The notes beneath the pieces are model-generated. The model worked only from the letters and a program-made list of their open reading frames with translations. It did no database searches and was not told the DNA's origin. A stretch of 37,471 nt of DNA, taken from Bradyrhizobium campsiandrae. GTDB lineage: Bacteria; Pseudomonadota; Alphaproteobacteria; Rhizobiales; Xanthobacteraceae. Below, piece by piece: positions 8,278 through 17,588 of this stretch. A program made the translations under genes and the position numbers. The stretch lies in the NCBI RefSeq assembly GCF_014529705.1, contig NZ_JAANIH010000002.1, positions 1-37,471 on the forward strand. Direction: 5' to 3'. Numbering within the stretch: position 1 is the stretch's first letter; each line of letters starts with the position of its first letter.

Positions 8278-9531
8278 ATGACTGCATTTAAATCGGATTT
8301 CCTCAATACCCTGCAGGAACGTGGATTCATCCACCAATGCTCCGATTTCGAGGGGCTGGACGCGCTCGCCGCCAAGGGCGAGGCGACCGCCTATGTCGGC
8401 TACGATTGCACCGCCCGCTCGCTGCATATCGGCAACTACCTGACCATGATGATGCTGCACTGGCTGCAGCAGTCCGGCAACAAGCCGATCACGCTGATGG
8501 GCGGCGGCACCACCATGGTCGGCGATCCCTCCGGCAAGGACGAGACGCGCGCGATGCGCACGATTGCCGAGATCGAGGCCAACAAGGAATCGATCCGCGG
8601 CGTGTTCGCGAAGGTGCTGAAATACGGCGACGGCAAGAGCGACGCCGTCATGCTCGACAATGCCGAGTGGCTGACCAAGCTGAACTGGATCGAGATGCTG
8701 CGCGACGTCGGCCGGCATTTCTCGGTCAACCGCATGCTGACCATGGACTCGGTGCGCCTGCGCCTCGAGCGCGAGCAGGAGATGAGCTTCATCGAGTTCA
8801 ACTACATGGTCTGCCAGGCCTACGACTTCGTCGAGCTCGCCAAGCGCACCGGCTGTAAATTGCAGATGGGCGGCTCGGACCAATGGGGCAACATCATCAT
8901 GGGCGTCGATCTCGGCCGCCGCATGGGCACGCACCAGCTGTTCGCGTTGACGACGCCGCTGCTGACCACCGCGTCCGGCGCCAAGATGGGCAAGACCGCG
9001 CAAGGCGCGGTGTGGCTCAATGCCGACCAGTTCTCGCCCTACGATTTCTGGCAGTACTGGCGCAATACGGAGGATGCCGACGTCGGTAAATTCCTGAAGC
9101 TGTTCACGACGCTGCCGATAGCTGAGATCAAGAAGCTCGAAGCGCTCGGCGGTTCCGAGATCAACGAGGCCAAGAAGGTGCTCGCGACGGAAGCGACCGC
9201 ACTGTTGCATGGCCGCGATGCTGCCAACGAAGCAGCCGAAACCGCGCGCCGCACTTTTGAAGAAGGCGCACTCGCCGAAACCCTGCCGGCGGTGGAAATT
9301 CCGCGCGGCGAGCTGGAGGCCGGACTCGGCGTGCTCAACGCTTTCGTCAAGGCGGGTCTCGTTGCCTCCAACGGCGAAGCGCGGCGCCAGATCAAGGGTG
9401 GCGGACTGCGCGTCAACGACGTCGCGGTCACCGACGAGAAGATGACGCTCTCAGCAGCCAATCTGACGCCCGAAGGCGTGATCAAGCTGTCCTTCGGCAA
9501 GAAGAAGCACGTCCTCCTCAAGCCTGCATAG
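8278..9531 (+). CDS. tyrS: Tyrosyl-tRNA synthetase
   Basis: This 417-residue class I aminoacyl-tRNA synthetase charges tRNA-Tyr. The HIGH-type motif is H50-I-G-N53 in [11 protein letters not shown], and the KMSKS-type loop is K236-M-G-K-T in [14 protein letters not shown]. The tyrosine pocket block [13 protein letters not shown] precedes it. A C-terminal S4 RNA-binding domain is visible from about residue 350 ([28 protein letters not shown]). The length is normal for the bacterial TyrRS family. There is no strong Shine-Dalgarno before ATG 8278, but the N-terminus [20 protein letters not shown] is typical. It ends just before a stem-loop and an MFS gene. Confidence 0.97.
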   Translation: MTAFKSDFLNTLQERGFIHQCSDFEGLDALAAKGEATAYVGYDCTARSLHIGNYLTMMMLHWLQQSGNKPITLMGGGTTMVGDPSGKDETRAMRTIAEIEANKESIRGVFAKVLKYGDGKSDAVMLDNAEWLTKLNWIEMLRDVGRHFSVNRMLTMDSVRLRLEREQEMSFIEFNYMVCQAYDFVELAKRTGCKLQMGGSDQWGNIIMGVDLGRRMGTHQLFALTTPLLTTASGAKMGKTAQGAVWLNADQFSPYDFWQYWRNTEDADVGKFLKLFTTLPIAEIKKLEALGGSEINEAKKVLATEATALLHGRDAANEAAETARRTFEEGALAETLPAVEIPRGELEAGLGVLNAFVKAGLVASNGEARRQIKGGGLRVNDVAVTDEKMTLSAANLTPEGVIKLSFGKKKHVLLKPA

Positions 9532-9551
9532 GCGTATGAGCTTTTGATGCT

Positions 9552-9583
9552 TGTCAGGGCGCAACGAAGCGCGCTCCCTGACA
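9552..9583 (+). other. Stem-loop between tyrS and the MFS gene
   Basis: TGTCAGGG (9552-9559) pairs perfectly with CCCTGACA (9576-9583), and inner GCGC/GCGC bases may extend the stem. It ends 4 nt before the MFS start codon at 9588. There is no T-tract, so it is not a standard intrinsic terminator. It covers the place where a ribosome-binding site would be, which suggests control of translation or a tyrS 3' end. Confidence 0.45.
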
Positions 9584-9587
9584 GCCA

Positions 9588-10859
9588 ATGGATCAGAACA
9601 CGCCCAAGGAAACGTCGGCGAAGGCGGGCAAGGATGGCGTCGCGGCGACACCGCAAGGCGCCGTGCGCATCGCACTCAACGTGCTCGCGCTCTGCTTCAC
9701 GCTGGCCGTTCTCGGCCGCGGGCTCGGCGACAGCTTTACGGTGTTCCTCAAACCGATCTCAGAGAGTTTTGGCTGGGATCGCGCGCAGATCGTCTCGGTC
9801 TATTCCCTCACCTGGCTTGCGAGCGGTCTCACCGCCCCCTTCGTCGGACGGCTGTTCGATCATTCGGGACCACGCATCGTCTATGCGCTCGGCCTTTTGC
9901 TGCTCGGCGCGGCGTTCCTGATCGCGGCGCACGCCCAGCATCTGTGGCAGTTCCAGCTCTCGATCGGCCTCTGCGTCGGCATCGGCGTCGCCTTCATCGG
10001 CATCGTGCCGAACTCGATCCTGCTCGGCCGCTGGTTCGGACCACGGCTGCCGACCGCGATGTCCGTGGTGTATTCGGCGATGGGCGGCGGCGTGCTGGCG
10101 CTGTTGCCGGCCTCGCAGCTCCTGATCGATCACGTCGGCTGGCGCGACACCTACCAGCTGTTCGGCTTTGCAGCCCTGGGGCTGCTGGTGCCGTTGCTGC
10201 TGCTGCCGTGGCGGCTGTTCGCTGCGGGCTCGCCGCATGTCGTGAAGAGAAGCGACCCCGACTTCGTCGACAGCGGCTGGACGCTCATCGGCGCGATGCG
10301 TCACCACGCCTTCTGGGCGCTGTTCTCGACCTTCTTCTTCACCGCCGTCGGCATGTACAGCATCGCCGCCCAGATCGTGGCCTATCTGATCGATGCCGGC
10401 TTCCCGCCGCTGCAGGCCGCGACCGCCTGGGGCTTTTCCGGCGTCGTGCTGGTGTTCGGCATGCTGGGTGTCTCCGCACTCGACGGCATGATCGGGCGCC
10501 GGCCCTCGGTGCTCCTGAGCTACGCGATCTCGATCCTCGGCATCGTCCAGCTCTGGCTCTTGCAATACGCGCCGAACATCCTCCTGCTGACCGGCTTCGT
10601 CGTCTGCTTCGGCAGCATGATGGGCTCGCGCGGTCCGCTGATCAGCGCCACCGCGATGCGGATCTTCCAGGGCAAGCGCGTCGGCACCATCTACGGCACG
10701 ATCTCGATCGGCAGCGGCCTCGGCTCGTCCGTCGGCTCCTGGAGCGGCGGCCTGATCCACGACGCTACCCACGGCTACAACGCCCTCCTCGCCTTCGCAC
10801 TTGCGAGCGTGGTGCTCGGAATGATTCCATTTCTGATTGTGCCGGCCTTGCGGCGCTAG
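9588..10859 (+). CDS. Major facilitator superfamily transporter
   Basis: This 423-residue inner-membrane protein has about 12 hydrophobic segments and the usual MFS split into two six-helix halves with a central loop (about residues 205-235). The loop after helix 2 reads GRLFDHSGPR, a version of the MFS motif A (GxxxDRxGRR). GRRPSV in the second half is the repeat of it. It resembles the oxalate/formate-antiporter or monocarboxylate-like branch, but the substrate cannot be called. The start codon lies immediately after a stem-loop and has no free Shine-Dalgarno. A long plus-strand frame 9551-10879 over the same region is a shadow. Confidence 0.88.
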   Translation: MDQNTPKETSAKAGKDGVAATPQGAVRIALNVLALCFTLAVLGRGLGDSFTVFLKPISESFGWDRAQIVSVYSLTWLASGLTAPFVGRLFDHSGPRIVYALGLLLLGAAFLIAAHAQHLWQFQLSIGLCVGIGVAFIGIVPNSILLGRWFGPRLPTAMSVVYSAMGGGVLALLPASQLLIDHVGWRDTYQLFGFAALGLLVPLLLLPWRLFAAGSPHVVKRSDPDFVDSGWTLIGAMRHHAFWALFSTFFFTAVGMYSIAAQIVAYLIDAGFPPLQAATAWGFSGVVLVFGMLGVSALDGMIGRRPSVLLSYAISILGIVQLWLLQYAPNILLLTGFVVCFGSMMGSRGPLISATAMRIFQGKRVGTIYGTISIGSGLGSSVGSWSGGLIHDATHGYNALLAFALASVVLGMIPFLIVPALRR

Positions 10860-10869
10860 GTCTCCCGGA

Positions 10870-11049
10870 GGTAACCTGAATTCATTCGTGTTACCGGGGA
10901 ACTACGGGCCGGGACGACGCGTAGATGCTCAAAAAAATACAGACAACGTGCGGCTGAACCTGCAGCCTGCGGTGTTTTGTCCGACATGACAAAAATGTCA
11001 GCGTGAATTGATTTGGCGCAGCTTGCGAGACGGAACCGAATGCGGTTCC
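10870..11049. promoter_or_regulatory. Leader of the DoxX gene with stacked inverted repeats
   Basis: The gap upstream of doxX holds four inverted repeats. They are GGTAAC/GTTACC (10870-10895, 14-nt loop), TTTTGTC-CGACAT-GACAAAA (10975-10994), the overlapping TGACA-AAAA-TGTCA (10987-11000), and GGAACCG-AATG-CGGTTCC (11032-11049). The two overlapping AT-rich repeats look like an operator, and the last would be a hairpin about 33 nt before the start codon. I could not place a convincing -35/-10 pair. Confidence 0.45.
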
Positions 11050-11081
11050 TAGTCGTGACATTGGATGGAGGGCACAAACCA

Positions 11082-11519
11082 ATGAACTTTCCCTATCTCT
11101 CTCGCTTTCAACCGGTTCTCTTGAGCTTATTCCGCTTCATTACCGGACTGCTGTTGTTCCAGTATGGTGTCGCCAAGCTGTTCAAGTTCCCGATGCTTCC
11201 GTACTTCGCCGACATCCCGCCGCTGATCTATGTGGCCGGCACGCTCGAGCTGGTGCTCGGCGCGACGCTGATGCTCGGCCTGTTCACCCGTCTCACCGCG
11301 TTCATCCTGTCGGGTGAAATGGCGTTCGCCTACTTCATGGGCCACATGATGAAAACAGGCACGCCCGTGCTCCTGCCGTTGCTCAACGGCGGCACCGCCG
11401 CGATCCTGTTCTGCTTCGCCTGTCTCTACATCTCCGCGGCGGGCGGTGGCTCGGTCAGTGTCGATGCGTTGATCGGCAAGGAGAGCGACGCGCCGGACGG
11501 CGCCTACGCGCGGCGCTGA
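11082..11519 (+). CDS. DoxX family membrane protein
   Basis: This 145-residue protein has four hydrophobic segments (about residues 13-32, 48-68, 74-93 and 104-124) and the DoxX pattern of GLLLFQYGVAKLF, GTLELVLGATLMLGLFTRL, and a helix with MAFAYFMGHM. DoxX-like proteins are small inner-membrane proteins; some pair with quinone- or thiol-oxidising enzymes, but many are uncharacterised. The start at 11082 has GGAGGG upstream, and an in-frame Met at 11013 is rejected. It appears monocistronic, with its own complex leader. Confidence 0.9.
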   Translation: MNFPYLSRFQPVLLSLFRFITGLLLFQYGVAKLFKFPMLPYFADIPPLIYVAGTLELVLGATLMLGLFTRLTAFILSGEMAFAYFMGHMMKTGTPVLLPLLNGGTAAILFCFACLYISAAGGGSVSVDALIGKESDAPDGAYARR

Positions 11520-11883
11520 GGCGCTCGCAATCGACCCATGTCACGAGATGGCGCTCGGCGGATTGGCCGGCGTCGTCTCAACGAGGGCCCAGCACGTTCC
11601 AGATCAGCACGAGAGCTGCGACCAGCAGCACCGACATGATGAGGCGGGGAACGAATCGGTTCATCGCAAGTCCGGCCAGGGGCGAGCGGCACCGCAATCC
11701 AAGATCCATTTACCGGCACTCACATACCAGCACGCATCTGCGCGTCGCCGTTTGACTGCACCGTTGTGCATTGGACTGCGAAGCTGCGGGTGCGCGACAG
11801 GTGCCCGCACGGCTATCTTCATGATTGGTAAGAACTTCATGCTAGCGATGGGAGCAACAACAAACATGGCGTAGGGGCCTGCG
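11520..11883. other. 364-bp gap between doxX and the chemoreceptor
   Basis: The only coding candidate is a 28-codon minus-strand frame (11578-11664). The rest (11665-11883) should contain the chemoreceptor promoter, but I see no convincing sigma70, sigma54 or flagellar-type promoter. TTGACT at about 11757 has no matching -10. Confidence 0.4.
11578..11664 (-). CDS. Possible 28-residue single-helix membrane microprotein
   Basis: From the ATG at 11664 to a TGA at 11578 this reads as a basic start (MNRFVPRL), one helix rich in Leu/Val/Ala (IMSVLLVAALVLIWNVL) and a short GPR end. The composition is that of a one-pass membrane microprotein and the codons are GC-rich at position three, as in neighbouring genes. 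Against it, there is no clear Shine-Dalgarno and it is short enough to arise by chance. Confidence 0.35.
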   Translation of the reverse strand: MNRFVPRLIMSVLLVAALVLIWNVLGPR

Positions 11884-13578
11884 ATGAAGCTGCTGAGTCA
11901 TCTGAAGATCCGCACCAAGCTTGCCAGCATGGTCTGCCTTGCGGCTCTGACAGTCACGGCCATCATCGCGGTATCGGCGTTCCTCAGCAAGAGCCGCATG
12001 ATGGACGACCGGGTCCAGCAGATGAAGGCCGCAGTCGATCTGCTCCACGGCCTCGCCCAGAGCTTCCAGGATGACGTTGCGGCCGGCAAGTTGACGGCTG
12101 ACGATGCCAAGCTCCAGTTTCGCCAGCGCGCTCGCAATATGAAGTTCGGCGGCGGCCAGGGCTATCCCGTGATCTACAACCCCGACACGTCGATCCTGGT
12201 CAATGGCGCCAATCCGCAGCTCGAAGGCAAGATCACGGGCGCCAAGGATTCGAATGGCGTCATGATCGCCGATGCCCAGCTGAACGCCGCAAAGCAGGCG
12301 CCGCAGGGTGGCGTCACCTCCTATCTCTATCCGCGCCCAGGGCAGACCGAGCCTGTCCGCAAGACAGTGTTCGTCCGCGAGTTCACGCCGTGGAACGCGA
12401 CGATCAGTTACGGCCTCTATGTCGACGACATCGACGCCGATGTCCGCGCGCTGACGATGGAGCTCGCCGCAATCGGCATCGGCTTGATGCTGCTGATGGC
12501 GACGCTGTCCTGGTTGATCGCCCGCGACGTGCTCGGCGCGCTCGACCGTCAGAAGACGCGCATGCAGGACATCGCCGAGGGCGCGATCGACAAGCCGGTC
12601 GAGGAGACCGACCGCGGCGACGAGATCGGCCGCATGGCCGAGACGCTCGAAGTGCTGCGCCGGACCGCCTTGACGGCACGCACCCTGGAAGCCGAGCAGG
12701 TCGCGGCCAAGACGCGCAGCGAGCAGGAGAAGCGCGATGCCCTGATCGCCCTTGCCGACCGCTTCGATGCGTCGGTCGGCCAGCTCGTGGGCATGATGGC
12801 CTCGGGCTCGGGCGAGCTCGAAGTCACGGCCAGGTCGATGTCGTCAACCGCCGAGGGGACCAACCAGCGCGCCGCCCTGGTCGGCTCGGCCGCAACCGAA
12901 GCCAGCCAGCGCGTCCAGACGGTGGCGGCTGCCGCCGAAGAGCTCTCTTCTTCCATCACCGAGATCAGCCGTCAGGTCACCCAATCGGCCGACGTCACCG
13001 GACGCGCGGTGGAAAGTGCGCGCCGCACCGACACCATCGTGCGCGCGCTGTCGGACGGCGCCCAGCAGATCGAGCATGTCGCCGAGTTGATCTCCAGCAT
13101 CGCTGCGCAGACCAATCTGCTCGCGCTCAATGCCACCATCGAGGCCGCGCGCGCCGGCGAGGCCGGCCGCGGCTTCGCCGTCGTCGCCTCCGAGGTGAAG
13201 TCGCTGGCGAGCCAGACCGCGGAGGCGACACGCGAGATCGGCGACAAGATCGCCCAGATCCAGGGCGCCACGAAAGAGGCCGTCGACGCCATCGGCGGCA
13301 TCACCGCCACGATCGAGGAAGTCAGCCGCATCGCCACCTCGATCGGCGCTGCAATCGAGGAGCAAGGCGCCGCCACCGCCGAGATCGCCCGCAGCGTCTC
13401 GCAGACCGCCGACGCCACCAAGGAGGTCACGACCAATATCGGAGGCGTCAGCACGGCAGCCAACGAGACCGGCAATGCCGCCGGCATGGTGCTCGCCGCC
13501 GCCTCGAACCTCTCCAAGCATGCCGAGCAGCTCTCGGGCGAGGTCGGCACCTTCCTCGCCGGCGTGCGTGCGGCGTAG
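11884..13578 (+). CDS. Methyl-accepting chemotaxis protein with periplasmic single-Cache domain
   Basis: This 564-residue chemoreceptor has an N-terminal transmembrane helix (about 12-34), a periplasmic sensor of about 150 residues resembling sCache_2 ([22 protein letters not shown], then [17 protein letters not shown]), a second helix (about 190-211), a HAMP domain (to about 265) and a long signalling coiled coil. The hairpin tip has [37 protein letters not shown], the region that contacts CheA/CheW. sCache_2 domains often bind small organic acids, but the ligand is unknown. No C-terminal CheR/CheB-tethering pentapeptide is present, and no che genes are in the window, so it is an orphan receptor. 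GGGG lies a few bases before ATG 11884. Confidence 0.94.
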   Translation: MKLLSHLKIRTKLASMVCLAALTVTAIIAVSAFLSKSRMMDDRVQQMKAAVDLLHGLAQSFQDDVAAGKLTADDAKLQFRQRARNMKFGGGQGYPVIYNPDTSILVNGANPQLEGKITGAKDSNGVMIADAQLNAAKQAPQGGVTSYLYPRPGQTEPVRKTVFVREFTPWNATISYGLYVDDIDADVRALTMELAAIGIGLMLLMATLSWLIARDVLGALDRQKTRMQDIAEGAIDKPVEETDRGDEIGRMAETLEVLRRTALTARTLEAEQVAAKTRSEQEKRDALIALADRFDASVGQLVGMMASGSGELEVTARSMSSTAEGTNQRAALVGSAATEASQRVQTVAAAAEELSSSITEISRQVTQSADVTGRAVESARRTDTIVRALSDGAQQIEHVAELISSIAAQTNLLALNATIEAARAGEAGRGFAVVASEVKSLASQTAEATREIGDKIAQIQGATKEAVDAIGGITATIEEVSRIATSIGAAIEEQGAATAEIARSVSQTADATKEVTTNIGGVSTAANETGNAAGMVLAAASNLSKHAEQLSGEVGTFLAGVRAA

Positions 13579-13583
13579 CGGGT

Positions 13584-16500
13584 TTAGCGTCGCGCGCTGC
13601 AACCGCTCGACAGCGGTCTTGCCGATCCCGTCGGGCTGTCGCCGGACTGTGACGATGGCAACTGATCGTCGAACGGCGTGTTCTGCTTGCCCGTGTTGAA
13701 CTCCATGATCTTGCGGGTCACGCCGGGAAATATCGCCGAGATCGGATTGACGCGCATCACGGGGGCGGCCGGCGTGCCGACCACCTCGTAGGTCACGCCG
13801 ATCAGCCCTTCCTTGTCGCCAGCCCCAAGGAACAATCCGAGCACCGGAATCTGTCCGAACATGTTGTTCAGTCCGTACATCGGCACGAAGGTGCCGCTCA
13901 TGCACACCTGGTTGCCGGGATAGTCGATCGAGCCCTCGATGGTGGCGCCGATCATCGGGCCCTTGACCACGCCGTCGCGGATCGTCAGCGCGCCGTTCTG
14001 GCGAATGAACTCGGCGCGGAGCGCGGTGAAGGAGACGCCGTTGCCGGTGCCGTTCGGCGCGCCTGCGGCGACGCGTTCGAGCTGCGCTTCGCCCTTCACC
14101 GTGAAGTCGCGCACGTTGATGAGGCCCTCGCGCGCCATGGTCGGCTCGGAGGTCGGCGGCTCCATCGCCACCACCATCTGGCCACCGACGGCCTTGGTAT
14201 AGGTGTCGGTGAACTTCAGCAGCGCACCGGCATCGTTGGTCTGGAGATAGATCACCTCGCGGCTGCCCTGGGCGCGTCCGCCGCGCAGATCGGCTGCAAC
14301 AGGCGTATTCTGGCCGATCCTGCCGCTCAGCGAGATCGCCTTGATGGCTCCGCCGCGCTTCGACATCTTGGCGTCGACGCTGCGCATCGTCTCGCCGTTG
14401 AATCCTGCGACCGTGCCGAGCTTCACGTCGATGTCGAAATCGACGTTCTTCAGCTTGCTCTTGCTGTCGTCCTTCGAATTGCCTGAGATCGCCGACTTCA
14501 GGAAGCCGCGGCCGTCGAACACGTCGCCGCGCATCGTGCCGCGGACCACGCCGTCCTGGCCGCGCTCGACCTTCAACGACGTCTTGTCGCCGTCGGACGG
14601 CGCATAGGTCGGGAAGTTCGCGTTCATGAGATCGCCGTTCGGATCGACTTCCAGCGAGCCCTTGATCGAAGCGCCGCCGCCTTCGATGACGATGTCCTCG
14701 AGTCGCGTCGATTGTGCCGTCGGCACCACCTTGAAGGTCGCCTTGCTCGGCTTGCCCGGCAGCTTGACCCAGCCTGGAAGGATGTTGTCGAGCTTGACCG
14801 AGGTCAGGTCCGCCTCGATGCCGAGCTTGGTCGTCGCGTCGGGGCCGCCGGCGATCTTGCCTGATACCTTGACCGGCACCGAGCCGCTGACGGCAGGACT
14901 GAGATCGAAGCCGAGGCGTGCACGGCTGGCGTCGTCCAGTGTCGTCTGCAGCTTGACGTCGGCATCGCCATCGGTCGCCTTGCGGTAGTCGAGCGAGGCC
15001 GCCTGCCCGTTGATCTTGACGTCGCCCTTGACCTGGTAACCCCCGTTGTTGGCGACGATCTTCAGATTGTTGGCCTCGAGTTTCTGGTTCATCACCAGCT
15101 TGTCGGCGGAAAAGCCGTTGAGGTCAGCGGTGACGGCATAGACCGTGTCCGTCTTGGTCAACTCGCCCTTGACCGGCAGGTTGAGCTGGATGTTGGCCGT
15201 GAACGTGCCCTTGCTGGTGTTGGGATCGATGGGGGTCGACGACAGATCGCTCAAGCGGTCGTTGGACATCATTTCGGCCGCCGCCGGCACCGGGCCATCG
15301 ACGCGGAAGCGCGTGCGCGACGGCGAGGGTTTCGGCGCCATATCGGGCACCTCGAAGGTGAAGTCGGAGATCGTGATCTTGCGGCCCGCAGGCGTATCGG
15401 CAACGCCTTGGCCGATGTTCACGGTTGCCGTGCGTCCGGTCACGTGCGCCTTGAGGTCGGCGTCGTGCACGACAGGCATGCCGTCAACAGGACGAACGGC
15501 GACGCCGCTCGCGACGATGTTGACCGAGAGGCCATCGTCGGGAATCGGCGGCCCCTTGCGCGGAAGATTGCGCGTCGGCGAGTTGATGCCGACCTCGATG
15601 CGCTGGAGCGTGCCGCGCTCGATCCGCTCGATCACCCATTGGCGCAATTCCGGCACCACCAGCGTCGGCCACATCCGCTTCAGGGCGGAGGCCGACATCG
15701 GCGTTCCCGCGAAGCCGAGCGTCAGGCGCGGCTCACCGGAATAGTCGATCGCGCCGGTGCCGGCGACGCCGATTTCGCCGTTGGAGATGTCGGCCTGCGT
15801 GAGCAGCATGCGTTTGTGGTCGGTGTCGAAACGGAAGCCGATCGCGATGCGGTTGAAGACGAGCGGCGGCTCATTGTCGATGCCGCCGAGCAGGATCGAG
15901 CCGCCGCTGAAGCCGAGCTGCCAGTCGTTCACGGTGCCGTTGGGCGGCTCGAGATGGGCTAGCAGGGTCAGACGGTTGGCGCCAGAGAGGATCTTGAACG
16001 GCGCGACCAACACGCGCCGATTTGCATCCCACTCGACGTTGATCTCGGCCTGGTCGATCGCCATCGGATAATCGGGCGTGTCGGTGTCGATGATGTTGCC
16101 CGCGCCGACCATGACCTTGCCGCGGAAGAACGTCGGGACGCCGTCGCGGCCGAGCTCGCCCTTCAGATCGCCGGTCAGCGGCAGATCGGCCGTATAGGTC
16201 AAGTCCTTGACCCGCAGCGCCAGCAGGATGTTCGAGGTCGAGACCTTGTCGGCGCGGATATCGACCGAACGCACGCCGTTCTCGGCTGGCCCGATCGTGG
16301 CGCGCAGCGACCACGGATGCGCGCCCTCCTCGCCGAGGCTGAGCGCGACACCGCCATGGCTCGGCCGGCGCAGGCTGAGCGTGATGTTCTCAAACGACCA
16401 TTTGCTGCCGCGCTGCTGATCGTCGACGATCAGGTTGCCGTTCTTGAGACCGATCTCGTTGAGGTTCTGGCCGTCGAGGCCGGTCATGCTCAGACTGTCG

Positions 16501-17297
16501 AGCCAGTCGAGCCCCTGAAGGATCCCGCTCTGAGCGGCCGGTTGAGGCGCGGCCTGCGACGCGTCCGGCGCTGCCGGCGCCATCCCGAACGGCGGCGGCG
16601 GCACGCCGTTGCGGGGGAAGGTCGGCGGCAGGCCGGCTTCCTTCTTGGACGCAACGCCGGTTGCGAGCGGCTTTGCCGTGTCGCCAGCGGAGACCGTGAC
16701 GGTCCCGTCGGGCGCGATCCGGATCGCGAGCTCGGCATCGACAAGGTTGAGGCTCTCGGCCCGCAGATGCCCGGTGAGAAGTGCGACACCCGACAGCCTC
16801 ACCTCGGCCTTCGGTGCGCTGGCGACGATGGCATGGTCATGATCGCGGACGATGATGTCGCGAATGCGCACGGCGATCCTGACGCGCCCGGTCCGTTCGA
16901 TCTGGGTGCCGCCGACCTCCACGGTATTGCCGTGGCCGATATTGTCCTCGATTGCGGCGGCGAGCCATGGCGTTGCCATGTCGAGATTGATGGGGCCGGC
17001 GCCAAGCCGCCACCACAGCGCGCCGAAGCAGCCGACGAAGATGAGGATCAAGGAGCCGAGGACGATGGACATCCGGCGGAGCCAGCGTCCACTCGGCAGC
17101 ATCCGCCGAAACGCCGAGAAGCCATTACCGACCTGGAGGCGCGAGCTGGAACGCGACAGCAGGCGGCGCGCGCGATGGCCCGCCTCCTCCTCCTGATCCT
17201 GATCCCAATCGGCCTCGTCCCATTCCGGCTGCTCGTGATGGCTGCCGTGCCGATCGAAACCCTTGATGTGGTCCTGGGGCGACGTATTCCTTGCCAT
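13584..17297 (-). CDS. AsmA-like / DUF3971 envelope protein (YhdP-type)
   Basis: This protein of about 1,237 residues has a charged cytoplasmic N-terminus rich in Asp/Glu/Gln and Arg, one transmembrane helix (about 77-98, IVLGSLILIFVGCFGALWW) and a very long periplasmic part made of beta-rich repeats. These include the DUF3971-like middle and an AsmA-type C-terminus (REGLINVRDFTVKGEAQLERVA, GATIEGSIDYPGNQVCMSGTFVP, LGLFLGAGDKEGLIGVTYEVVG). Proteins of this group are thought to bridge the periplasm and move phospholipid to the outer membrane. The start is uncertain: 17297 (MARNTSPQDH) is preferred, with an in-frame ATG at 17420 as the alternative. A region of about 50 residues rich in Pro/Ala (about 225-275) links the anchor to the repeats. 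It converges on the chemoreceptor, with 5 bp between stop codons. Confidence 0.85.
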   Translation of the reverse strand: MARNTSPQDHIKGFDRHGSHHEQPEWDEADWDQDQEEEAGHRARRLLSRSSSRLQVGNGFSAFRRMLPSGRWLRRMSIVLGSLILIFVGCFGALWWRLGAGPINLDMATPWLAAAIEDNIGHGNTVEVGGTQIERTGRVRIAVRIRDIIVRDHDHAIVASAPKAEVRLSGVALLTGHLRAESLNLVDAELAIRIAPDGTVTVSAGDTAKPLATGVASKKEAGLPPTFPRNGVPPPPFGMAPAAPDASQAAPQPAAQSGILQGLDWLDSLSMTGLDGQNLNEIGLKNGNLIVDDQQRGSKWSFENITLSLRRPSHGGVALSLGEEGAHPWSLRATIGPAENGVRSVDIRADKVSTSNILLALRVKDLTYTADLPLTGDLKGELGRDGVPTFFRGKVMVGAGNIIDTDTPDYPMAIDQAEINVEWDANRRVLVAPFKILSGANRLTLLAHLEPPNGTVNDWQLGFSGGSILLGGIDNEPPLVFNRIAIGFRFDTDHKRMLLTQADISNGEIGVAGTGAIDYSGEPRLTLGFAGTPMSASALKRMWPTLVVPELRQWVIERIERGTLQRIEVGINSPTRNLPRKGPPIPDDGLSVNIVASGVAVRPVDGMPVVHDADLKAHVTGRTATVNIGQGVADTPAGRKITISDFTFEVPDMAPKPSPSRTRFRVDGPVPAAAEMMSNDRLSDLSSTPIDPNTSKGTFTANIQLNLPVKGELTKTDTVYAVTADLNGFSADKLVMNQKLEANNLKIVANNGGYQVKGDVKINGQAASLDYRKATDGDADVKLQTTLDDASRARLGFDLSPAVSGSVPVKVSGKIAGGPDATTKLGIEADLTSVKLDNILPGWVKLPGKPSKATFKVVPTAQSTRLEDIVIEGGGASIKGSLEVDPNGDLMNANFPTYAPSDGDKTSLKVERGQDGVVRGTMRGDVFDGRGFLKSAISGNSKDDSKSKLKNVDFDIDVKLGTVAGFNGETMRSVDAKMSKRGGAIKAISLSGRIGQNTPVAADLRGGRAQGSREVIYLQTNDAGALLKFTDTYTKAVGGQMVVAMEPPTSEPTMAREGLINVRDFTVKGEAQLERVAAGAPNGTGNGVSFTALRAEFIRQNGALTIRDGVVKGPMIGATIEGSIDYPGNQVCMSGTFVPMYGLNNMFGQIPVLGLFLGAGDKEGLIGVTYEVVGTPAAPVMRVNPISAIFPGVTRKIMEFNTGKQNTPFDDQLPSSQSGDSPTGSARPLSSGCSARR

Positions 17298-17588
17298 TGC
17301 CTCTCGATACACGCGCCCGTCGTAGGACGGAGCGCCGCCGGGACCGCAGCCATCGACGGGAATCGATGCTCCCCGCCCCGGCATTGCCGCCATTCCTCTG
17401 ATGTTCCTGCTGTTCGTCATTTCGCCCCGGGAGCGCGTTCAACGAGCAGTGGGGTGGTGCGTGGAATTCCTTGTAACCATACTCCGTCGCCGCCAAAATT
17501 GCCCAGCCGAGGGCGCGAATCCGGCACACCGGACGAGAGTTGCAATACCGCTTTGGTTGACCCGCCGAAAGCGACGAAAGGAAGGCGT

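Noticed and set aside
9551..10879. 442-codon plus-strand frame and 9759-10772 minus-strand frame
   Set aside because: Both are shadows of the MFS gene, which has clear membrane helices and motif A.
12390..13905. Long frames over the chemoreceptor on both strands
   Set aside because: The chemoreceptor frame carries the full HAMP and signalling domain; the others are low-complexity Arg/Gly/Asp-rich shadows.
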